Positions 20,998 through 34,000 of a DNA stretch of 53,897 nt are shown here, one piece after another. Each line of letters starts with the position of its first letter. The first letter of the stretch is position 1. The stretch spans positions 1 through 53,897 of IMG/VR virus record IMGVR_UViG_3300013094_000063; one strand, written 5' to 3'. The position numbers and the translations under genes were made by a program. Source of the stretch: a virus. Below the pieces are notes generated by a model that did not search any database, had not been told where the DNA came from, and saw only the letters and a program-made list of their open reading frames with translations.

Positions 20998-23900
20998 TTA
21001 TAGCCCTAGTTTAGACTTGAGCAGTGCGATATCTGCAGCCATCTGATCGATAATAGCCTGCTGTTCTTTGACAGCTTCGATCAGCAAAGGCGTCAATTTC
21101 TCATATCGGATAGCTAGATAGCCATCGCCCTTGTCGTAGACTACTTCGGGCAATATCGCCTGGACATCCTGTGCAATAAGTCCTATATCATTTGGCAAGG
21201 CTGAAGCGGTGATCTTTGACAGATAATCTGCTGTCCAATCATAGGTCACGCCTGTCAAGGCCTTTACAGTACCTAGAGCACTCTGTATAGGTTGGATATT
21301 TTCCTTCAATCTCCTATCACTACTGCCATAGTATGCTGTGATATTGCCCACAGAGGAGATGTCATTGTTAAACTGCCATAATCCTGTACTATCAATTTTC
21401 AATGCCGCCCACTCGGCATTACCGGCCGTGTTGACTATCTGTAATCTAGCGAATCCAGTCGTAGCATTTCCATGGATTCTAACAGCACCAGTACTTCCAA
21501 TATTGGGTGTAGTTACATCAATAATTCCGTTAACCGTTAAACCGGCAAATGTCGGAGTGTCGCTTGTACCAACTGATTGACCGATACTGATCACACCGGT
21601 ACTGTTATTATAGCTAACTCCTGTTCCGGCACTTAGAGAACTCAGAGTTATATATGATGATAGGTTAGGGGGAGTAAATGTAAAGACTCCATTGCCGGTA
21701 TTATAACTTAGACTTCCGCTGCCGCTGGCCGAAGCTGTCGACACACTGAGCGAGCTGGATGTAATATAGTGAGCATCATTAGTAAACCCACTGACAGCTG
21801 AAGGAGTTGTATAACTGATGACCCCAGTACCAGAGTCATAACTCAGATTACCACTGACACTAATAGCACCTCTAGCCAAGGCATTAGAAAAATATTTATT
21901 AGTACTGCCCTGTTGCAACGAGTCTGTGTTATGATTAGCTATACTAGATATCTGTCCTGTAATAGTATTAACTGCTGTGAGACTAGTTCCATTAAAGGTT
22001 AAATTACTGCTGTCCTGCAATAGTCCACCTGCTCCCGCATAGGTGACTCTCCCAGAGGTCAGTGCAGAATCAGTTATATTTGTAGTGGTGAATGCACCAC
22101 TTATACGTATTCCGCTTCCAGCATTTATAGATCCCCCAACGTATAATGAACCGCCAATACCAGCACCGCCAGCAACCTGTAGATCGCCAGAAGTTGCATT
22201 TCCTTGATTAGCAGTATTGCCTGCTAGATAGACAGCACCTGTCTTGAATGTACCATAATTAGCACCATAGAATGTTCCAGTAGATGCTTCAGCTCCTGTA
22301 TTATACCATTCTAGATACTTAGTGTCATTGGCCAGGACCAATGCCGCATTTTCATCACCCATCCCATTGATATAGTAGTGGAATCGGAATCCTATATCTC
22401 TGCCATCGTCTATTGCCCAGTTTGAATAAACTCCACTAGGCGGGGTGTGTAGTTCTATAATGTTATCTGTATAATAGGAATTAGTACTTAAGACTGAAGT
22501 CGCTGTTCCGCTGACTGTTAGGCTACCATTGATAGTTACGTTACTTCTAATAGTTGTTTGGCCGCCCGTCTTTGCCATCTCGATCAAAGAAGCATTGCCA
22601 AAAGCACTGACTGTGGTGATGTTTGTATCGAATAGTGTCAGTGTTCCATTGTTGGTACTGGCCAAGGTTGGATTTGTACCATTTATATTTAAGTTGGTTC
22701 CATTGGTCAGCGTTAAGGTTGGATTAGCTATGGTCAATGAACCAGTGGCTGCTCCTATGCTAATAGCGGTTGCCGCACCAAAAGCACTCACTGATGTAGG
22801 AACTGTGTTCCATAGACTCTGAGTATATCTAACCCCTTCTACAGTAGGACTGGCTATGATAGTCTGTGATCCATTTGCTTGATTACCTATATTAACCGTT
22901 GTAGCATTGCCAAAGGCATTCACCGTCGTGGTAGGATTGGTATTGATTAGATTTACAGTAGATTGATCGCTAGTAATATTGCTACCGTGTATGTTTAGAT
23001 CACCATTGTCTTTCAACTGCAATAAGGTATTTAGATAAGCAGAATCGACTATCTGTAGAGACCCCACACTGTCTACTCGGAAGAATTTATTGGGATTAGT
23101 TGCTCCGACACCAGTATTCTGTACACGTAAAAAGTCTTGATAACCCGGCCCCCCTCTAGTATCTGATCCCGCAATCTGCAGTACTGAATCACTGGCTCCA
23201 CTATAAGTCAATTTTAACATATTACCGATAGTGGTTGTTCCGCTAGTTGATCCTATGTTTAATGTCGTAGACTCTCCTGCAAAATTCACAGTGGTAGCTG
23301 TGGTGTTGACCAACGAGAAGTTGGTATTCATGGTATTGATACCTGCTACAGTCAATACACCATCGAGCCTGAAATTGCCCCCTATCGTGAGATTGCCATT
23401 GGCATCTATAGTGAGGTTAGGAGTAAATGTTCCGCCTGTGCGATCAGTAAAACTAGTTCCAGTACCAATCCGGAACTGTCTATTGTTGCTCTGTATGACT
23501 ACAGGTCCGGCGGCACCCGGGCCATCGCTATTGCCCATGGTAATATAGCTGGTACCTGCACCCGCTACTACGCCCGAACCTGCTAGACTGAAACTGCCTG
23601 GATTGACAGAAGTACCCGCTTGTCTGATATTAAAATCACTGGCTCCGTCAATGCTACCGCCACCTGTGGTAATCTTTCCATCCCATTGCATCCACATTGC
23701 TAACTGCGGACTGATAGAACCAGTAGGAGTGGTAAAAAATCTCATAGCTGTAGCACCAGAAGAATCTGTGTAGGATTCTCCACTGATAGCATCTATTCTA
23801 GCTAGACCTGAAAGATACTGTGTCGTGCCGCGTCCTCCTGCTGATAGTGTCAATAGGATAGATCCTGCAGGTGTAGCAGATGGAGAACCAGCTGTGCCGC

Positions 23901-25068
23901 CTGCGTGTACGGCTCCCAAGATATTAGAATAATTCGCCGAGCCGAACGAATTCATCACTATGCGATTAGGCTGACTATCTGCTCCTATGATCTGTAGTGC
24001 GGCTGGTGCATAAGGAGCCACGTTGGCAGTGTTTGCATTAGCATTGACTGTTAAGAGACTGTTAGGACGAACCACATTGATACCAACGTTGCCGTTCTCT
24101 ATAATCGTCAGTCTCTGTGTCCAGACTCCTAAACCTGCCTGTGCTACAGGTGCATTATCGAAGCTGAAAACACCTCCGGTTTCTGAAGGATCTATGTCTC
24201 CAACTATTCTCGTACCAGCATACAAGACATTAGTAGGAGAAGAAACCGTAGCGGCATATCGCTGATTTTCCCAATAGAGTCTAGAATCATCTAGAGCATA
24301 GATTCTTGAATAACTCTTAGCAATAATATTAGGGCTTGATATACGCAGTTTTCCTGCAACATCTAGAGCTTCTGCAGGAGTATTGGTAAGAATACCTATG
24401 TTGCCATTTGGTGTCATGGCGAGCTTGTGTGAGCCAACCTGAGATATATAAAAATTAGATCCACCAGCACTATTGGTGGTATCAATGTCTAGGGTAAGAT
24501 TTCCACCCGAAGCACCTAATTTATGTAGTATGGGATTATCTGCTTCTTCGAAGTATACCTGAGGACTAGTAGCGTCCTTGAGGTGCAGTGTTCCCAGTGT
24601 AGAGATAGTACCAATACCTACCTGTCCCATCACGGTGTTAAACACTATAGGATTGGTCCGTGATACGATAGCAGTTTGAGAAGATCCTGCTTGACCTACT
24701 CCTACAAAATATTCTATCGCTCGTGTAGGATCGGTAGAATCTGGCAGTGTGCTGGCGTTGATTATGTTGTTAGGTCCTGGAGATCCAACAGTTCCAGCAC
24801 TACCTGTATAGCCACGATCAACAGCATACCCAGAACTACCTGTATAACCAAAAGATCCAATATAACCGTGACTACCTGTATATCCTGGAACAGTGCTAGG
24901 AAGTCCTCGACTGCCCGTATAACCTGTGCTGCCTGTATATCCTGAATTACCTCTTAGCTGACCAGCTCCAGGAAACGGTAGGCGTTTGGCCACTTCATTA
25001 TCTACAGCCAGTAGATAAGTTCCGTCTGTCGCTGAAGTTAGTATAGGTAATTTTGTTATATCTGCCAT
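20998..25068 (-). CDS. Large tail fibre with collagen-like start and S74 chaperone, 1356 aa
   Basis: Residues about 39-95 form GXY triplets (GYTGSTGYTGSRG, GYTGSHGYIGS, GYTGSSGYA), a collagen-like trimerising segment with two interruptions. Then comes a very long Ser/Thr/Asn/Gly-rich beta fibre with loose repeats (e.g. NPTTTVNAFGNATTVNIGN; PTSVSAFGAATAISIG; TTVSAFGNASLIEM). The C-terminal 107 residues are an S74 chaperone: SDRRLKENIQP with S1250 and K1255 as the dyad, NDIGLIAQDVQAILPEV, then a coiled coil EAVKEQQAIIDQMAADIALLKS. AGAGGA is suitably placed before ATG. Role: host-contact fibre. Confidence 0.88.
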   Translation of the reverse strand: MADITKLPILTSATDGTYLLAVDNEVAKRLPFPGAGQLRGNSGYTGSTGYTGSRGLPSTVPGYTGSHGYIGSFGYTGSSGYAVDRGYTGSAGTVGSPGPNNIINASTLPDSTDPTRAIEYFVGVGQAGSSQTAIVSRTNPIVFNTVMGQVGIGTISTLGTLHLKDATSPQVYFEEADNPILHKLGASGGNLTLDIDTTNSAGGSNFYISQVGSHKLAMTPNGNIGILTNTPAEALDVAGKLRISSPNIIAKSYSRIYALDDSRLYWENQRYAATVSSPTNVLYAGTRIVGDIDPSETGGVFSFDNAPVAQAGLGVWTQRLTIIENGNVGINVVRPNSLLTVNANANTANVAPYAPAALQIIGADSQPNRIVMNSFGSANYSNILGAVHAGGTAGSPSATPAGSILLTLSAGGRGTTQYLSGLARIDAISGESYTDSSGATAMRFFTTPTGSISPQLAMWMQWDGKITTGGGSIDGASDFNIRQAGTSVNPGSFSLAGSGVVAGAGTSYITMGNSDGPGAAGPVVIQSNNRQFRIGTGTSFTDRTGGTFTPNLTIDANGNLTIGGNFRLDGVLTVAGINTMNTNFSLVNTTATTVNFAGESTTLNIGSTSGTTTIGNMLKLTYSGASDSVLQIAGSDTRGGPGYQDFLRVQNTGVGATNPNKFFRVDSVGSLQIVDSAYLNTLLQLKDNGDLNIHGSNITSDQSTVNLINTNPTTTVNAFGNATTVNIGNQANGSQTIIASPTVEGVRYTQSLWNTVPTSVSAFGAATAISIGAATGSLTIANPTLTLTNGTNLNINGTNPTLASTNNGTLTLFDTNITTVSAFGNASLIEMAKTGGQTTIRSNVTINGSLTVSGTATSVLSTNSYYTDNIIELHTPPSGVYSNWAIDDGRDIGFRFHYYINGMGDENAALVLANDTKYLEWYNTGAEASTGTFYGANYGTFKTGAVYLAGNTANQGNATSGDLQVAGGAGIGGSLYVGGSINAGSGIRISGAFTTTNITDSALTSGRVTYAGAGGLLQDSSNLTFNGTSLTAVNTITGQISSIANHNTDSLQQGSTNKYFSNALARGAISVSGNLSYDSGTGVISYTTPSAVSGFTNDAHYITSSSLSVSTASASGSGSLSYNTGNGVFTFTPPNLSSYITLSSLSAGTGVSYNNSTGVISIGQSVGTSDTPTFAGLTVNGIIDVTTPNIGSTGAVRIHGNATTGFARLQIVNTAGNAEWAALKIDSTGLWQFNNDISSVGNITAYYGSSDRRLKENIQPIQSALGTVKALTGVTYDWTADYLSKITASALPNDIGLIAQDVQAILPEVVYDKGDGYLAIRYEKLTPLLIEAVKEQQAIIDQMAADIALLKSKLGL
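24790..24960 (-). repeat. Tandem repeats encoding collagen-like triplets
   Basis: Degenerate 12-18 nt units (plus strand motif ACCTGTATAACC or ACCTGTATATCC) recur through the stretch that encodes GYTGS units. Slippage here could change the length of the collagen-like stalk. Confidence 0.7.
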
Positions 25069-25069
25069 T

Positions 25070-28000
25070 TTATTTGTCCTCTAATGGATCTCCGTTTGAT
25101 AGTGTCAGTGCAAATCCTGATTTGTCTGTTAGATCCGGATCTCCTCCATAATAGTATGCATCTGGCAATTCAGAGGGTTGATTCTGTAGGAACAGGGCCT
25201 GTGTTGACGTGCTCTGCATTAGGCTCAATGTATTACCAGGGTTCATAGGATCTCGATCATTCCATTCTGTTATGGCCGCATAGTCTCTTTTTACAATATC
25301 TACCCTAACAGGTAAGTGTGATTCCAGGGCTTCTGGTATATTTAGCGTAAGTTGCTGGGTCTCGAGATCCACAGTAAATTCTGGTGGTAAGTAGCTGAGT
25401 CCTTGATATTCATAGCCGAGATAACTGTCTAATCTATTAGATCTCGTGTATACCCATACTTGATTGGTATCTGTAGTTATATAGGCAGTATTCAATACAT
25501 TAGTGACGGGTAAATTAAACACTGAAGCCACAGTAGCAGTGGTAGAAGGTACGCTGGGGCTATCGTAGGCCTTGTTAGTATCTTGGTGGAATATTCCTGT
25601 TTTACGTAAGAGTCTGCCGCCATAGTAGACAGCTACTTGATCTTCTGCAGACAAAGGTATCGAACTGTCTACAGGCTGTGTCTGTAGAGTTATTCCATCA
25701 TTCCTAAAGATATAAGGTACACTGGTGCCTGGATCTCCTTGACCAATGAACCAGGCCTGTACCACGTAACTGCCATCATTAGGTTGGGCAGGAATGTCTA
25801 TTTCTATACTGCCGCTTCCTGTTTTGTAAGTTGTGAGATCTGCAGGATCGAAGGCTCCGGTCGCTGTTGATATGGCTACGGTTCCGTAATTTATCTGGAA
25901 ATCAACTTCTACTAGATTGTCATAAGGCGTCTGGCTCTGTATGCTGGCTCCGGTTCCGTTGGATAACTCTACTATCTTTGTATCATAATAGGTAGTAGTG
26001 CTGACAGTATTGATTATGTAGGTATTGGTGGTACCTATATTGATATAGGTCTGTCTATGGATATTTTCTGCATAAGATATAGTCTGGCTGATTCCTTGAT
26101 CGATGACCTTGGTATAGATCTGACTGTAGTGCTTAGGTGCAGTTCCTAGAGTACCTCTACGCAGTTGAGATAAGACATTGTTGCTAATTTTATAATATTC
26201 TATCCGTTCTCCATCGATGATCACGACACCGGGTATACGTTTACTTGGTATAGGACTGCTTAATACGGAAGAATCGTAAACATGTATTTCGGTATCATAG
26301 ACATAGAGAGGCTGTGTTAGATAGGTAGTGTGTTGTTTGCTTAATCTCTTAAACTGAGTGCGATTGAACATGTCAGTGAATATTCTATAGCCCAATACCG
26401 GATCGCCTTTAGAATTCACGCTGGTAATTATGACTTCTTTTACTTGATCTCCGGTGAACTGATCTGCGACCTGTACAGTGCGTAGGTCATCTAACACGAC
26501 AAAATCGATCTTGTTGATTAAAAATTCCCCGTTTACACTGACCCAAAGATAATTGCTGTTGATCACAGGTCGACTGACCTGATATGCTCCGCTTGTGTTG
26601 CCACTGAATATCTGGGTTTCCATCAATAGAGAATCTTGTTGATTAAATGTTATAACAGTGATCAAATCGCCCGGATTAAGCGGTGTTGCAGGAGTCTGTC
26701 CCGGATCAGTTGATAAGATCAAATTATTGCCCTTGACACGGAAATCATAATTTAGGGCATCATTCAGTGCATATGATATAATTGCCAGTGTATCGCCATA
26801 GGCCAACACCCCAGGAATCGCCACTATGGTCGAATCAGCAAGAGTATAATCATAGCCATAGGCCAATAGTTGACCATTTTTATATGCTCTTACATTTAAG
26901 TTTGTAAAGGGATCTCTATAAGTTCCAAAGCTAGTCGGAATATTGAACGTAGTAGTGACACCGGTATATTGATAATAGGCAATGTCCGGTGGCATGAGTC
27001 GTTTGGTACCTTGATCATTGATCACGTCAACTATCATATTACCTTCAGCAGGACCGGTAGTGCCTGGAGGATAAGTCATGATAAAAGAACTGGTAGATCC
27101 GTCATAGACAAATGACTGTTTCTGTATCTCATTGAAGGACTTGTAGTCACTGTCAAAGAACCATGCCTGTGCTAGATGAGCCGAAGCCGTGGATACATTA
27201 TATATATTCACTGCGGTTCTACGATTCGCGACTGCGTCAACTGTGGTTAATTCATAGTAGGGAGTTGAAGTAGACACTTCTTGAGATATTCCTACACCGT
27301 CTAGAGTCACATAGGCAGATTTCAATAGACTGTCATATGCTCCTAGACTACGTAGTTGTATGCTATCAGTTCCCACAGTGGTAGATTGGTAACTGTAGTC
27401 TACATATTCTGTTCCTTCGACTGTTATTATAGTATAACCAACCACTGCAATATAAGGTTGCGGAGCTACGATCAATAAAGAATTAGCCCAATCTATAGAA
27501 AATTGATTTGTAGAGGTCCAGTTAGTTGACGAATTATACTCAAGTACTGTGTTGTCAAATGTATTTTCTAAATTTACTATGACACCTATACTGTTGGAAT
27601 TAGGAGGTAAAATATCTAATTTAATGCTAATAGTGGTGTTGGCTGCCATACCAAAATATGACGAAAATACCAAAGGAGCACCCGTTGGCCCTTTGGTATA
27701 TACATTTATTCCCAGGCTGTCAGTCGCTTGCCCCGATATTAGTTCTTCTGGAATGAACCCTATATTGTCAGTATAAAACCCGTCCCCATCAACCATCAAG
27801 TTATTTGAATTGACATTTCCGCCTAATAGATATAAACCTGTAGCAGTGTTTAGAGCAAAATCATTCGGTTGGATACCTAGATATGTCATCCAGCTACTGG
27901 AGTTTGAATTATTCCACGATGTAGCTGACGTTGCGACATCTAGGATGCTAAAGTCAGTATTATTACTCCAGAATTCTATAGAAGTACCTGCTGGTATATC

Positions 28001-31000
28001 TCTCCTAGACCCTACCACAGAATTTATTGTAACAGTATTAGTCAAGGTATTGATACCTATAACCATAACCGATGATGTGGTAAATGGAGTAGTATCGTAT
28101 CCTATCACATTGGCATATTGATATAGCTTGATGCCGGCCACCGATGTTAACTCTACTGTAGTGACATTACCTATAGAACTAGAAGTTGTTATAGATGTAA
28201 TAACAGAATAATCAGATACTGCATCATTCCATGCAAATGTGTCGTATGCAGGATAGGGTTCAGTCCAGGCACTGGTATGATCAAATCTGGCACCTTGTAA
28301 TTGCATCCCAGTGTAGGTTAATCCGGAAGTAACTGTGCTAAAATCTGTAACAGAAGTAAAATATCCTATACGTTCAACAGCAGACATCAATTCTACATTT
28401 TTCTTATACCTGATCACAACTATTTGATCACGCTTGGGAATATAATTTAAGAAAACCAATTTACTGTATTTTTTATTATAACCGTTATAGCTACTAGTAT
28501 AATATTTGATCGTGTAATCAGCTATTAAAACTAGATCATTGTCTAATGTCACATCGATCGTCTGTTTATCTGCTTGTGCTAACCACGATAATACAAATTC
28601 AGAGTTGCTTCCATCGCAGTAAAATTCATCAACAACATCAACATTGCCTATTTGGCTCGCTGAAGAAATCCTATCAAATTTAATATCTATAGTATTGGTT
28701 CTGATCCGTCCATTGACTAGATTCAATGAAACTGTAGCTGTTGTTCCTGTGGTTCCTCCTACTATCGAAACAGTAGGCGTTTGTGTATAACCCGATCCAG
28801 GATCGACAACTTCGATGAGATATATTTTTCCACCACCGATATATGCCTGAGCAGTAGCAGTAGTTCCCGACGCTAGATCAGGACTGCTGATTTCTATCGC
28901 AGGTACCGAGGTATATTTTGATCCAGGGTTGATGACGTTGATCGCAGATACACTGTAAGAATAATTATCACTCCATGATTTCCAAGGATACACATTGGTC
29001 AGGGTACTATTGACTTCTACAGTTTCAAATGCTCCGTCTGTGAGGTTATAGTAAGAAGGTAAATCAAAATCTGTATTATAAGAATATTCAAGATCTAGTG
29101 TTGTTTGATTAGTGATAAAATTCCTAATCTGCGTATGATAAGGTTTGACTTCGTTGATATAGTCTTCAAAATAAGCACTATTGGTCAACTTGTATACAGG
29201 ACGTTGATCTAGATTGCCGGCATAGTTTACAACATTTATAAATGTAGTCTTGAATGCCCAGTCTAACAGTTTCTGTTCATATAAGGCATATTTGACTGCT
29301 GTGAAGAAAAACCGATTCCAATTGATTTTTAATTCATCGACAAATATATTATTTTTTAATGCTGATAAAATGTATTCTAATTCAAGATCAGGTGCTTGGT
29401 TATATAGAGTCGTATCAAAATTATTGTATTCGTCGAATCCCAATTGACTGTCTGGAACATCCCATAGGTTGTTACTTAGTTGTATAGTACCGTTCTGTTT
29501 CCATAGCAGATCATAATTATTGCTAAATGTACCATAAGTCGACGAAGTAGGAGTCACGATAGCTGACAGGCCATTTCCTATATTTTTGATCTTGATATAT
29601 TGACCAGGCACTGCCTCGACTAGTGTGCTTAATTCATAGGTCGAATCAACTGTATAGTCGATTATCTTGTATTGGTTGAACCCTGTACTGCTGTAGTCTA
29701 CATAGTCCCAATATAGGGTGGTATTATAGCTCTGTGTATGTATCCTCGCCCATCTATTATTATATGCGTCCCAGGTATGCTTAGACCAACGGCCACCAGC
29801 TTCGCTGTCGCTGAGCACTATGACTGTATAACCTCTCACGGTCAATTCAGGGGCAGAATAATAACCACTTCCTGCCTCAACTATGGTAGCAGATACGATC
29901 TGTCCTAGTTCGTTGATTTCTGTAGTGATCACTGCTGGAGTAGTTGAATCTCCTGTTATCTGTACAGTAGGAGATATCAAATAACCATAGCCGGGATTGA
30001 CGATATCAACCGAAACTACTTGACCATCATATATAGTAGCAGTTAGATTGGCTATGGTGTTAACCGTAAATGCCCGAGTATTGACAGCATCTCTATCTGA
30101 CAGTGTTTCGACAACTTGATCCCATTGGTGACTATATTGGTCAGGAACAGATTCTGATTTATTGAGATTTTCAAAACTATAGTTTCCTGTTATAGGCAAA
30201 TTGATAAGAATACCATTGGTAAAATCTAATAAATTTCTCAAGGCCTGGAATCTATCTACGAATAGACCTTGACGAGGACGGATGCCGACACCATGTGCCT
30301 GTCGAGGATTGAGAGCAGGATCGGGAACTAGATTTCCTTGACTATCGTGACCTATGAGACTGTCTAGCAATTTCTTTTCTAGCAGACTGTTAGGCAGACT
30401 GGTCTGGCTGTTTTCCTGCAACAACAACCATTCTGTATGTCTAGGAACATTGTCTGGATTTAGATCCATCGAGATATTGAGATTGATTCTCGTTCCTACT
30501 GGAGTAGAACCTATATTGGCTAGCGCCATGGCGTCTGCACTTATCGGAGTCGCATATTGTAGACCATAGGCTAGAGGATCTGCTATTATGCTGGCTACCT
30601 GATAAGCACTGATTCTGCGAGAATTAGTCGCAGGAACAACCACTGTGTTTTTTACCCAATAGTAGTAGTAATTACTTAGAGAATCTGTGATCGGATCATA
30701 GGTCTGTTTAACAGCTACAGAAGAATCATCCGGGTATTTAGGTTGTCCACTGATACCTTGGGTCAATCCTGTTACAGTGTCAGCTTGACTGCTCCATTGA
30801 CTAGGCAATAAACTACTGCCTACCCACTCATAAACATCTATACTAGATCCAGGGAATGTTGATCCCCAGTTATTTTTCCTATATTCTAGATCACCCTGTT
30901 CATACCATTGATATTTTACTGTGCTTAGATCCCACCATAGATCCCCTACATGATCATCAGTCCAGTTGGTCGAAGGATTAACCACTGTACCGGTTGATCC

Positions 31001-34000
31001 CACGGCATATACAGCAGGATCGAATAGAGATTTATATTTTATTTCTTGATCAGCTAGACCGGATATATAGCCTTTAGCAGGATCTATAGTTTCTAGATAG
31101 TTGATTACCTTTTCATTATAGGTGTCGATCAATACTAGTCTTTGTATAGTGCTGATGTCAACTAGGTCTTCTTGTGATCTGTAGGCTTCCCAACTGAGTG
31201 CGGCTGTGCTGGTGCTGAAATATTGATAGAAGAAGGATCCTGTTGACTGATTATCGATCGCAGGAGCTCCTACAAATATCGTGTTGTCTTGTGCAATCTG
31301 CAGACTGAAGCCATGGTCTAGTCCTTGATAGGCATCGTGTGGAGGTAGTTCCTCACTGAGGACAAATCTATTGTGCTTTCTATTGTATACATACACAGTT
31401 CCTGTGCGTTCAACTTCAGTAAAGAAATCAGTAGTGCCGCTGTCATCTATTGTAGACACAGTGCTGACTATTTTCTTTCCTCCGATATTTCTAATTTGAT
31501 TTTCGTCGAAGGTAGTGTTGATATAATCTGTACCCAATGCAGATATCACTAGTATGTCTAAAGAATCATTGATCACAATGTCATGACCAAACTTCATTTT
31601 AGAATTGACTAGAGGATTATCTAGGATCTGTACCGTAGCTGTGTTGAACGATCCATTGTTATTTTGGTAGATAGCCACACGACCATATGATTGATTGTTA
31701 TCCGAATAGCTGTATTCATCTAGGGCGCTGACGATTAGGTAACTGCCATCTGCACTGACTTCGACATGCGATCCAAACCCGCCTCCTGCTAAGAACGGCG
31801 ACTGTATGACCTGACTAGTTGCTGTTCCATTAAAGATATGAACTAATCCTGTTCGATCATTGTAACCAGGAGCACCCACGGCGATAACAGTGCCATCACT
31901 GGATCCGCTGATACTGTGTCCCCACTGCATACCGGGTGTAGAGGCTACCGTTGTTAGACTGTTGATATAATTTATGACCAGTGTGGTCGTAGATCCTGTG
32001 GTGAAACTTCCAACTCGATAAGCATATACAGAACCCACAGATGTGGTATCTCCAGGAGCACTGACCAATAATAATTTAGAACTGGTGTTTAACTGGACAT
32101 AGAGACCTGATCCAAAATGTTCTCGACTCTGTGGATAAGGGCTGATCAGAGTCAACAGTCTAGTTTCTTCGTTGCTGACAGGATCTATACTGCTGATAGT
32201 AACTAGACCTTGTTCGACATAACTAGAAGCCGAAGCACCTACCGTGGTTCTAACTACCGCAGAATTCACTGCTCCGACCATAGTGGCTGTAGAGTAGGCA
32301 TAACTGGTTTTAGGAGCACCAGCAAATATCAGTCCGCTGTTGGTTCCCGGATATTGATAATCATCGTATGCTACCGCAGACCCAAATCCAGTCGCAGTGG
32401 AAACTGTTTGATTATAGTAGGGCCTGTTTTCATCAGGATTTAGGAAATATCTAAACCTTGGTATAGGATTGCCATTTACCTTGACATAGGCAGTTACCTT
32501 ACCGTATCCAGCATAGTTCTTAATTGGATCAGGACAGGTAGGACTACCTACCATGAACAATCTATCACCGCCAATCTTACTGATACTATAGCCCAGCTGT
32601 TCATTATAGCCCTTGATACCGTTGGTAACCGGCATAGGATAATAGTTTTGTATTTTGTTGTATACCGTCCAGCGGCCCTTGCCATCTTCTAGATCGCTGT
32701 CGACCCAGAATAGAGAACCTTCAGGCAAAGACAACAATTCAGCATCATTGGGTAAGGTATCAAAGGTCTTGGCCCGTGCTGTAGAAAATTTATAGATCTG
32801 ACCAGCACCGATTGACAGCGTAGAATCTATCGTCTGTATAGTAGATGCTATGCTAAACTGATTGTTAGAAACTATAGACTGTACAATATAGACACCATTC
32901 AATTGGCTGGTATATTTGACTAGGGAAACTATATCACCGGCTGACAGGCCGTGAGGTTTATCAGTTGTAAAAATTATTTCTTGTCCATACACGCCGATCT
33001 CAGCATTGACAACACTGGATTGAGACAGACTATATCTTAGTATATCCCAATCTCCATTTTGTTTGAATCCCAGCCAGGCCGTGTCTCCTAGGTTGATCAT
33101 GTCATTATTTGTTATAGACAGTAGACTATTTTCATTATAGACAGTATAGGTTACATCATCAGATCTTGCATAACCTGCTGTGGGTAATATGTAGGTTCCG
33201 GTCGTAGTATAAAACGTATGTGCAGGATCATAGTTATCGGGTACGATGGCCCAATTGCTAGCTGTGCTGTAATATATTAGACTGTTGCCAGAGGGTAGAG
33301 AATCGACATAATTGATGATCTGCGGATTCTCAAAGAATGTTCCTTCTACTAGAGTAGTTTCTAATTCTTTGTAGGTAGAAAAACTACCGTATTCGCCTAT
33401 ACGGAATGCCCATTCTTCATTATAGTCGATAGTTCCTTGGAAATTTTGTACAGTGGCCTTGGACAACTTTTGAACGGCATTTCGAGTTCCTTTTTCACGG
33501 ATGAATCCTTGATAAAATTTATATTGAGCGATAGGATCTGTAAAAATATTATTTAGATAAACTCGAGGAGTATAGCCTGTGAGATGCTGAGCCATCTTCT
33601 GTTGAGAAGAATCGAAGTTATCAATATCTAAACTATAGAAATCCTGGAACTGATTTATTTTATAATCAAAATTAGGCAGTAGTCCACCTTGAGGTTTCTG
33701 TTCTAGTGCTATCCAATTAGTGACATCAAATGTCGATGCTGGCTCTAGATTTGCCTTGGCAGAATAATAAGTACCATTGTACTGTACTACCTGTGCAGAT
33801 TTATAAGCAGTATTGATCTTCCAATTGCTTATCTCGACATCGTCATAGACAAATCCAGGACTGTATAAATCTCCAGTCCAATCCTTAGTACGGAATCCGC
33901 TCAATTTCATACGCTGTTGCTGATAACCAGTTTCTATGTCATAGATAACATCATTGAAAATGGTCGCATTATTAAAGACCAGACTGTGTTCTTTCTGTAC

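Noticed and set aside
22529-24265. Several plus-strand frames of 80-105 codons opposite the large tail fibre
   Set aside because: Hydrophobic Val/Pro/Leu-rich shadows of Ser/Thr/Gly/Asn codons on the minus strand; no ribosome binding sites and no motifs.
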